The translations under genes were made by a program, and so were the position numbers. The notes below the pieces were generated by a model that had not been told where the DNA came from, did not search any database, and worked only from the letters and a program-made list of their open reading frames with translations. Source: an uncultured Oscillospiraceae bacterium (GTDB lineage: Bacteria; Bacillota; Clostridia; Oscillospirales; Acutalibacteraceae). Taken from it: a stretch of DNA of 10,791 nt. The DNA lies in assembly GCA_900544515.1 (NCBI GenBank), contig UQVI01000054.1:1-10791 (forward strand), written 5' to 3'. Shown one piece after another: positions 6,135-10,791 of this stretch (position 1 is the first letter of the stretch; the number at the start of each line of letters is the position of its first letter).

Positions 6135-6935
6135 TTATATATTTTTTGCAAGACCCTTTTGTCTTGCGTATTCAGCGGCACCCAGTGCACCCATAAGCTG
6201 AGGGTCAACAGCAAGGTCAACAACCTTGATTTTGAGTACCTTTTCAATTGCCTGCTTTAAGCCATCATTCTTGGCACAGCCGCCTGTAAGCGTAATACTA
6301 TCTGTAGCACCTGCTTTTTTAGCCATAACAAAGCAGCGCTTAGCAACCGCAAGCTGAATGCCTGCTGCAATTTCATCCATAGGCTTACCCTCACCGACAA
6401 GTGAGATTACCTCACTCTCAGCAAAAACCGTGCACTGCGCAGTAATCGGAATTGTATTTTTAGCTTTAAGTGAAAGCTTTGAAAATTCAGGGAGCGTCAT
6501 TTCAAAGGCATTTGCCATAGCTTCAAAAAATCTACCTGTACCTGCTGCACACTTATCGTTCATAGCAAAGTTTTTAACAGTACCATCCGTGTCAATAGCA
6601 ATACCCTTAACGTCCTGACCACCGATATCAATAATTGCCTTAACACTTGGATTCGTTACGTGAACACCCATTGCGTGGCAGCTGATCTCACTGATATTTT
6701 CATCTGCAAAAGGAACCTTGTTTCTGCCGTAGCCGGTTCCGATAAGATAAGTTAATTCCGCAGGCGAATTTAAGTCCTTAACCTTTTTAACAGCATCTGA
6801 TAAAGCAATCTCAGCTGACTGAACAGGATTAATTTTACTTCTGTTTGTCACATCTGCTGCAATTTTACCGTTTTCATCAAGTATTACACATTTTGTGTAG
6901 GTTGAACCTACATCACAACCGCCAAAATATTTCAT
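6135..6935 (-). CDS. 2-hydroxyacyl-CoA dehydratase activase (HgdC/BadF/BcrA type ATPase)
   Basis: ASKHA-fold ATPase that uses ATP hydrolysis to push one electron at very low potential from its [4Fe-4S] cluster into a dehydratase- or reductase-type partner. With ATG 6935 the protein is 266 aa, close to HgdC. Visible motifs: phosphate-1 loop CDVGSTYTK (7-15), the conserved IGTGYGR (65-71), phosphate-2 loop IDIGGQDVK (102-110), Cys129 in NDKCAAGTGRF and Cys168 in AQCTVFAESEVI. These two cysteines from each monomer hold the single cluster bridging the HgdC dimer. The C-terminal TGGCAKN (217-223) is the adenosine-site motif. I chose ATG 6935 because AAGGAG (plus 6942-6947) lies 6 nt before it; the ATG at 6956 would overlap the upstream gene and lacks a site. 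Its partners are clearly the two dehydratase-like genes just upstream. Confidence 0.93.
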   Translation of the reverse strand: MKYFGGCDVGSTYTKCVILDENGKIAADVTNRSKINPVQSAEIALSDAVKKVKDLNSPAELTYLIGTGYGRNKVPFADENISEISCHAMGVHVTNPSVKAIIDIGGQDVKGIAIDTDGTVKNFAMNDKCAAGTGRFFEAMANAFEMTLPEFSKLSLKAKNTIPITAQCTVFAESEVISLVGEGKPMDEIAAGIQLAVAKRCFVMAKKAGATDSITLTGGCAKNDGLKQAIEKVLKIKVVDLAVDPQLMGALGAAEYARQKGLAKNI

Positions 6936-6949
6936 ATATATCTCCTTAT

Positions 6950-8512
6950 TTACCATGATAATGTGTCATCAAAATCTACAAGTGTAGGGTCAACAGGCTC
7001 TTCCTGAAGCACTGTTGTCATATATTTATTAACATGCTCACGCATATCGCGGCGTGAGATCGTACGCGGATCCATAAGATCCTGAGGAACCCAAATAAAA
7101 TGAATACCTCTTTCTCTTGCCTGGTCATCAAATATACCGATAAGTCCATCCATACCTTTACAGGAAATCTGATCATACATAATAACCATATCCGCATTGT
7201 ATTCCTCAACGATTCTCCAAAGCTCGTCAACAACGTTCTGGTATCCGCCCTTCGTGTGCTTTCTCATCGTTGTTCTCTGAAGCGTTTTCGCATATGTTCC
7301 AAGAGCTTTTTCCTTATCCTCAGTATCATATCTGATATAGGAAATCATTGTTTCCATATCCATTACAACGTTGACGCCCCAGCAGTTTTCAAGCCAGTTT
7401 GCCAGGCTTGTATAATAGTTTGCAGGGCAAGACCATACGATTGCTCTGTGACGCATTTCCTTTGAACATTTCACCTTATTTTCATAAGCCTTCATCATAA
7501 TTTTATTGACCTTTTTGTCAATCTTAAGGAAACGGTCATCCATACCGCCTGAAATGTGGAAATAGAAAAGACGGTATAACCAGAAGGTAGCACCCGTCAT
7601 CTGAGGATAATCTGTCTTGTTGACATCCCACTTCTGCACCTCGTAATCCAGCTGCTTGTTATATTCTCTCATTGCAGAGAAAAAGCTGTCCCAATTGAAG
7701 GTTTCGCCTGTTTCTCTTTCAATGAACTTGATACATTCCTTAACCTCTTCCACAGCGTATTCCTGTGCCTCCTCTTCATTATAGCGAAGCGGAACATTGA
7801 TTACGTGGGTAGGGATTTTAAAGCGTCTGTCGATATATGCAGAGTTCATAATAGAGCCGTCACAAGGCATATTGCAGGTGATTGCGCACTTGCCGAGCAT
7901 AGGGTAATCGTCGTTAATTGCAACACCGGCCTCAGCTGACGGCAGCGGACATACGTCTGCAGGTACACCGTAGCTTTCTGTAATATCCAGATACGGCGGC
8001 GTAATATTCTGATCCACCATAGAGGAAAGGAAAATCGGAATAGTAGAAACGTGATTGTCCTTAAGATTAGGAAAACCCGCCATAATCTCTGATGAAAAAA
8101 TTTCATCCACATTGACTGTTCTGTCAGACATTTTTGAATGCTTATGAAAATGCTTGTCATTTGCAAGCAGATAATTAATCATATCCGTTGTCGGCTTAAC
8201 AAGACCGTTAAAATGCAGATGTGTCATTCTGAGCTGCGGACCGCGCAGACCCTCTGTGTGGCGGTCAATCCAGGCAGGTGCAGACAAATAGCTGGCCATC
8301 CAACGATAGTTCCATATACCCTTAACACTGGACACAGGAGCCTTTGCAACCATAACGCCCATATCCTTCCAGGTAACAAGCCATCTGTAATAGTCGTAGA
8401 GCGTATCGGCAATACCGCGCCATTCTCTGTGCTTTAAAATACCTGTTTTATCCTCATGGAGCTTACCGAGATTTTTAGGCTGGTTTCTCCAAAGATCTTT
8501 CAGCTTAATCAT
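6950..8512 (-). CDS. 2-hydroxyacyl-CoA dehydratase-family protein, large (520 aa) subunit
   Basis: Member of the HgdA/HgdB/BcrB/BcrC superfamily (HGD-D), Fe-S proteins that receive high-energy electrons from the activase. The 520 aa are longer than HgdB (about 380) and BcrB-type subunits (about 430), with an extended N-terminus (about 1-140, many Trp and His residues). Cysteines likely to bind clusters are C188 (ADVCPL), C209, C213 and C217 (GKCAITCNMPCDGS), C362 and C451 (QISCKGM); spacing of C209/C213/C217 is unusually dense. Homology is strongest in the two Rossmann-like halves. The start ATG 8512 overlaps the stop of the preceding subunit gene by 4 nt (ATGA), with AAGGAGG 7 nt upstream, so the two subunits are translated in a coupled way, as expected for a heterodimer. 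Which acyl-CoA or other compound is reduced cannot be told. Confidence 0.88.
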   Translation of the reverse strand: MIKLKDLWRNQPKNLGKLHEDKTGILKHREWRGIADTLYDYYRWLVTWKDMGVMVAKAPVSSVKGIWNYRWMASYLSAPAWIDRHTEGLRGPQLRMTHLHFNGLVKPTTDMINYLLANDKHFHKHSKMSDRTVNVDEIFSSEIMAGFPNLKDNHVSTIPIFLSSMVDQNITPPYLDITESYGVPADVCPLPSAEAGVAINDDYPMLGKCAITCNMPCDGSIMNSAYIDRRFKIPTHVINVPLRYNEEEAQEYAVEEVKECIKFIERETGETFNWDSFFSAMREYNKQLDYEVQKWDVNKTDYPQMTGATFWLYRLFYFHISGGMDDRFLKIDKKVNKIMMKAYENKVKCSKEMRHRAIVWSCPANYYTSLANWLENCWGVNVVMDMETMISYIRYDTEDKEKALGTYAKTLQRTTMRKHTKGGYQNVVDELWRIVEEYNADMVIMYDQISCKGMDGLIGIFDDQARERGIHFIWVPQDLMDPRTISRRDMREHVNKYMTTVLQEEPVDPTLVDFDDTLSW

Positions 8513-9708
8513 GATTTACCCTCCTTAGCCTTCTGAATTCTCTTGATTTCAAGACTTTCAACAAAAGCCTGTACTCTTGTTCTGAGCTGGCCTGATGCAT
8601 TGGCAGTATACTGTCTGTCCACTGATACTGACGGAATACCGTAATCATTTGTGATAATATGTGAAGCAAGTGCTCTTTCATATCCCCAGTATTCGCAGAA
8701 CTTAAGCTGCTCATAAATTACACCCTCAGCATGATATTCTTCAACAAGCTGCTTAACATACTCTTTTCTGCCCTCAACCTTATCGTGGCTCATATAACGA
8801 GGGCACTGGCTTGTTTTCATATAGTGAAGAATAATCTCTTCCAGCACATCACCATCTTCGGAAAGATGAATTTCCTCCCTGCCGGGAAGTGAGCCGAAAC
8901 AATAACGGTCCGCAACAACAAGTGCGCCTGATTCCTCCATAAGCTTTGTGAAATCAGGATCATCCATTTCAGAGCCAACAACAACAATCTTTGCACGGTA
9001 GTTTTTCTTTTCATCCGGAACTCTTGTTTTAAGCTCCTCTGCCGTTTCCCTGAGCTTATCAATAATCAGATATTTCGGACAAACATAGGATACAAGGCAG
9101 ATAACATGGAACTCGTAGCCTGTGATTCTCGGATTTTCTTCTTTACGGTATTCACCAATTTCCGTAATCAGTCTGCATACCTCATTGTGCTCCTCAACCG
9201 CCTTGCGCATTGCAGACTCAGAGATGTCCACACCGTATACATCATGCAGTTTATCAAGCACCTTTGTCTGCAGCTGACGCTTATAATGCTTTATGGTGTG
9301 CGGCATAATTTTAAACGGAATATCCGCAATGGAAACAAAAAATTTATCATTGTCAACAAGATTAAGAAGTTCAAAATGCTCATATGCACGGTTCATCTCC
9401 GAGCAGGACTCTGAGCCAATCAGTGCATTAAGGTGATTATATCCGCCTTCAATACCACGCTCAACCAGTGCCTTTGAATAGCCGCAGAGATATGAACTCA
9501 TATAATATGTAGCAATATCCATTGACCCTGTTCGCGGAGCACGAAGTCTTGTTGAAAAACAGTTGTCAAGATTAAGCAGAACCTCAGGAATATGATAACA
9601 GGTGTATGCCAGACAAAGCTTTCCGTCAGCCTTTGCCTGCTGCACAAGCTCGTTATTTGCCTCCTGAAGCAGATTTTCAAATTCAATAAGATATTTTAAA
9701 TCCTTCAT
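8509..9708 (-). CDS. 2-hydroxyacyl-CoA dehydratase-family protein, small (399 aa) subunit
   Basis: Second HGD-D family subunit, about the usual length (380-430 aa). Conserved cysteines appear at the places where this family binds its iron-sulfur cluster: C37 (YTCYHIPEVL), C75 (LCGY), C102 (ESCSEMNRAYE) in the first half, and C270 (DRYCFGS), C302 (QCPRYM) and C338 (LKFCEYWGYE) in the second half. This full set means it should carry a [4Fe-4S] or a double-cubane [8Fe-9S] cluster, as known for related double-cubane proteins (DCCP). The ATG at 9708 has GGGGAG 6 nt upstream and follows the CooC-like gene by 26 nt. The next gene overlaps it by 4 nt. Alternative readings are a benzoyl-CoA-reductase-like or a 2-hydroxyacyl-CoA dehydratase subunit. 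No matching CoA-transferase or dehydrogenase genes are nearby, so a different substrate is equally possible. Confidence 0.9.
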   Translation of the reverse strand: MKDLKYLIEFENLLQEANNELVQQAKADGKLCLAYTCYHIPEVLLNLDNCFSTRLRAPRTGSMDIATYYMSSYLCGYSKALVERGIEGGYNHLNALIGSESCSEMNRAYEHFELLNLVDNDKFFVSIADIPFKIMPHTIKHYKRQLQTKVLDKLHDVYGVDISESAMRKAVEEHNEVCRLITEIGEYRKEENPRITGYEFHVICLVSYVCPKYLIIDKLRETAEELKTRVPDEKKNYRAKIVVVGSEMDDPDFTKLMEESGALVVADRYCFGSLPGREEIHLSEDGDVLEEIILHYMKTSQCPRYMSHDKVEGRKEYVKQLVEEYHAEGVIYEQLKFCEYWGYERALASHIITNDYGIPSVSVDRQYTANASGQLRTRVQAFVESLEIKRIQKAKEGKS

Positions 9709-9734
9709 AATTTCTCCCCTATATTAATGTAATA

Positions 9735-10499
9735 TCAAATGAGTTCCAATTTTTTCAGAGCTTCTGTTACACCTCTTACAATATTTGATTCCTCAGGGAG
9801 CTTGATAATATTTTTACCCTCAATATCAAATACGGCAAGATTTGAATCCGATGAAATATAAGACAGAACAGGAATCCCCTGTGTGTCGATATATTTAATG
9901 ATGCTTTCATCAGGAAGCCGGTTTACAATCGCACCGATTTTTTCATACATAACAAGCTCATCAGCAACACTCTTGATTGTGCTGATAACCTGCGTTCCCT
10001 TTTTACTGGCATCCGTTATCAGCAAAAGATGTGTAACCTTTTCCATAACACGTCGGTTAATCTGCTCAATACCAGCTTCACCGTCAATGATTACGTAATC
10101 AAAATCATTTGAAATCAGGCTGATAACCTCTTTCAGGTAGGAATTGATTTTACAGTAGCAGCCGGCACTTTCAGGGCGGCCCACTGCAATGAATGCAAAG
10201 CCGTCAGTTTCCACAAGGGCATCAAAGATTTTATACCTTGCATCACCCAGAAGCTCGATAGCGGCCTTTGTCTGACCATCCTCAACAGTTGAAACAATTT
10301 CTTTTCTGATGTCATCAATTGTCATTTTAACATCAATACCAAGCGCTGTTGACAGTCCCACAGCAGGGTCAGCATCAATGGCAAGTATCTTTTTATCCGG
10401 ATACTTTTCCACCAGCAGCTTGACTATCGTGGCGGAAACGGATGTTTTACCAACACCGCCCTTTCCTGCAACAGCAATTATTTTTGCTTTTTTCTCCAT
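9735..10499 (-). CDS. cooC: CooC/AcsF-type nickel-insertion ATPase (MinD family)
   Basis: ATPase known for loading nickel into CO dehydrogenase (CooC) or acetyl-CoA synthase (AcsF). The 254 aa are full length. Deviant Walker A GKGGVGKT (12-19) with signature Lys13; AIDADPAVGLSTALG (40-54), the switch I/DADP motif; GCYC (113-116), giving the CxC pair Cys114/Cys116 that binds metal between the two monomers of CooC; and IIDGEAGIEQINRR (137-150), the CooC-type Walker B region, all support CooC/AcsF rather than general MinD or ParA. First gene of the six-gene operon, with its own promoter (10554-10582) and a Rex-like operator. ATG 10499 follows AGAGGT by about 6 nt. The odd point is that no CODH or complete ACS is in the window; the candidate clients are the AcsB-like protein and the dehydratase-like subunits. 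Confidence 0.92.
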   Translation of the reverse strand: MEKKAKIIAVAGKGGVGKTSVSATIVKLLVEKYPDKKILAIDADPAVGLSTALGIDVKMTIDDIRKEIVSTVEDGQTKAAIELLGDARYKIFDALVETDGFAFIAVGRPESAGCYCKINSYLKEVISLISNDFDYVIIDGEAGIEQINRRVMEKVTHLLLITDASKKGTQVISTIKSVADELVMYEKIGAIVNRLPDESIIKYIDTQGIPVLSYISSDSNLAVFDIEGKNIIKLPEESNIVRGVTEALKKLELI

Positions 10500-10530
10500 A
10501 TTTTACCTCTTATCTGTAAGCAGTATTATA

Positions 10531-10548
10531 TTGTTAAATTTATAACAA
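10531..10548. promoter_or_regulatory. Rex-type redox operator overlapping the transcription start of the CooC operon
   Basis: TTGTTAAATTTATAACAA matches the clostridial Rex consensus (TTGTTAA, 4 nt, TTAACAA) at 13 of 14 defined positions. It also reads as an inverted repeat with 8-bp arms TATTGTTA (10529-10536) and TAACAATA (10543-10550). It lies just downstream of the -10 box, over the predicted +1 of the minus-strand promoter, where a repressor would block initiation. Rex leaves DNA when NADH rises, so the operon would be induced under reducing conditions. Confidence 0.68.
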
Positions 10549-10553
10549 TAATT

Positions 10554-10582
10554 AGTATATCATAATAACTGTCCATTTTCAA
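10554..10582 (-). promoter_or_regulatory. Sigma-A promoter of the six-gene CooC operon
   Basis: Minus-strand TTGAAA (plus 10577-10582), exactly 17 nt, then TATACT (plus 10554-10559) with an extended -10 TG one base upstream. The predicted start is about 10547, giving a leader of nearly 50 nt before ATG 10499. It is the best promoter in the window. Confidence 0.82.
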
Positions 10583-10639
10583 TTGCTGACGAGCATAAAA
10601 TAAACAAATGATAACGTTTTTTTCTATTAATTCAATAAC

Positions 10640-10683
10640 AAAACAAAATAAAACCTGCGATAAGCGCAATGCTCACCGCAGGT
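10640..10683 (-). terminator. Rho-independent terminator of the tRNA-Arg transcript
   Basis: On the minus strand, directly after the encoded CCA end, ACCTGCGGTGAGC can pair with GCTTATCGCAGGT (13 bp with a few G-U pairs, plus 10653-10683) around a 5-nt loop, followed by a T-rich run (plus 10640-10652). It separates the tRNA unit from the CooC operon downstream, so that operon uses its own promoter. Confidence 0.88.
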
Positions 10684-10684
10684 G

Positions 10685-10757
10685 TGGCGCGCTTGAGGGG
10701 ATTCGAACCTCCGACCTACCGCTTAGGAGGCGGTCGCTCTATCCTACTGAGCTACAA
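10685..10757 (-). tRNA. tRNA-Arg (anticodon CCT), 5' end truncated by the contig edge
   Basis: Seen on the minus strand: D arm GCTC/GAGC, anticodon stem ACCGC/GCGGT around the loop CTCCTAA (anticodon CCT, reading AGG), 5-nt variable loop, T arm around TTCGAAT, acceptor 3' strand CAAGCGC, discriminator G and an encoded CCA. Of the 5' acceptor strand only TTG remains, pairing with CAA; the missing four bases should be GCGC, but adapter sequence follows instead. The T stem has one A-C mismatch (positions 51-63). 73 of the expected 77 bases are present. Confidence 0.93.
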
Positions 10758-10791
10758 CTGTCTCTTATACACATCTCCGAGCCCACGAGAC
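10758..10791. other. Nextera/Tn5 sequencing adapter, not genomic
   Basis: The last 34 bases begin with CTGTCTCTTATACACATCT, the Tn5 mosaic end used in Nextera libraries, followed by CCGAGCCCACGAGAC, the read-2 adapter tail. The junction falls exactly where the acceptor stem of the tRNA-Arg should continue. It should be trimmed and not read as a transposon. Confidence 0.98.

Noticed and set aside
6936..6956. Seven-residue N-terminal extension of the activase starting at ATG 6956
   Set aside because: It would overlap the upstream stop and has no ribosome site, whereas ATG 6935 has AAGGAG at 6 nt and begins the family's usual N-terminus.
7100..7465. Plus-strand ORFs of up to 121 aa inside the dehydratase-like genes
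   Set aside because: They are antisense shadows of clearly conserved minus-strand genes, lack good ribosome sites and show no recognisable domain.
10758..10776. Tn5 mosaic end suggesting a transposon insertion into the tRNA-Arg gene
   Set aside because: It is followed immediately by the Nextera read-2 adapter tail and the end of the sequence, which is a library artefact.
1..10791. CRISPR arrays, phage genes, toxin-antitoxin pairs or riboswitches
   Set aside because: I saw no regularly spaced repeats, no phage or toxin-like proteins, and no leader with a recognisable riboswitch fold.

Overview
The window looks like a complete assembled contig from a low-to-medium GC anaerobic Firmicute of the class Clostridia, probably Ruminococcaceae/Oscillospiraceae-like. 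Supporting this are the AT-rich intergenic DNA, strong AAGGAG-type ribosome binding sites, a SleB-type spore cortex hydrolase, oxygen-sensitive 2-hydroxyacyl-CoA dehydratase-family proteins and a clostridial-type Rex operator. The genus is inference. The last 34 bases are a Nextera (Tn5) adapter joined inside a tRNA gene, so the right edge is technical and not biological. The left edge lies in a repeat that recurs inverted at 5146-5173.

Layout. Positions 1-51 hold the end of a repeat element. Then, on the minus strand, come a bidirectional terminator, a SleB-like cell-wall hydrolase and a coupled 88-aa membrane protein (112-1102). A 399-bp AT-rich divergent intergenic region follows. On the plus strand, an OGG1-type 8-oxoguanine DNA glycosylase and the 16S rRNA methyltransferase RsmE (1502-3064) form a two-gene operon ending in a shared hairpin terminator. 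On the minus strand are an aldo/keto reductase with a C-terminal ferredoxin-like Fe-S domain (3145-4284), a GNAT acetyltransferase (4355-5125), and a 135-bp palindromic MITE-like element (5146-5280).

The centrepiece is a six-gene minus-strand operon, 10499 down to 5272. It has a good sigma-A promoter with a near-perfect clostridial Rex operator at the predicted transcription start. Gene order is: a CooC/AcsF-type nickel-insertion ATPase with the CxC motif; two different 2-hydroxyacyl-CoA dehydratase-family subunits (399 and 520 aa); an HgdC/BadF-type ATP-dependent activase; an overlooked 54-aa single-span membrane protein; and a 226-aa stand-alone protein resembling only the middle domain of acetyl-CoA synthase (AcsB) plus the first cysteines of its A-cluster. 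Genes are nearly contiguous, with several start/stop overlaps. No CO dehydrogenase, no full acetyl-CoA synthase and no obvious acyl-CoA pathway gene is present. The set suggests an uncharacterised ATP-driven, low-potential metalloenzyme with its own maturation ATPase, controlled by the cellular NADH/NAD+ ratio. Its substrate cannot be read from the sequence.

The right end carries the hairpin terminator of a tRNA-Arg(CCT), whose first four bases are replaced by the adapter.
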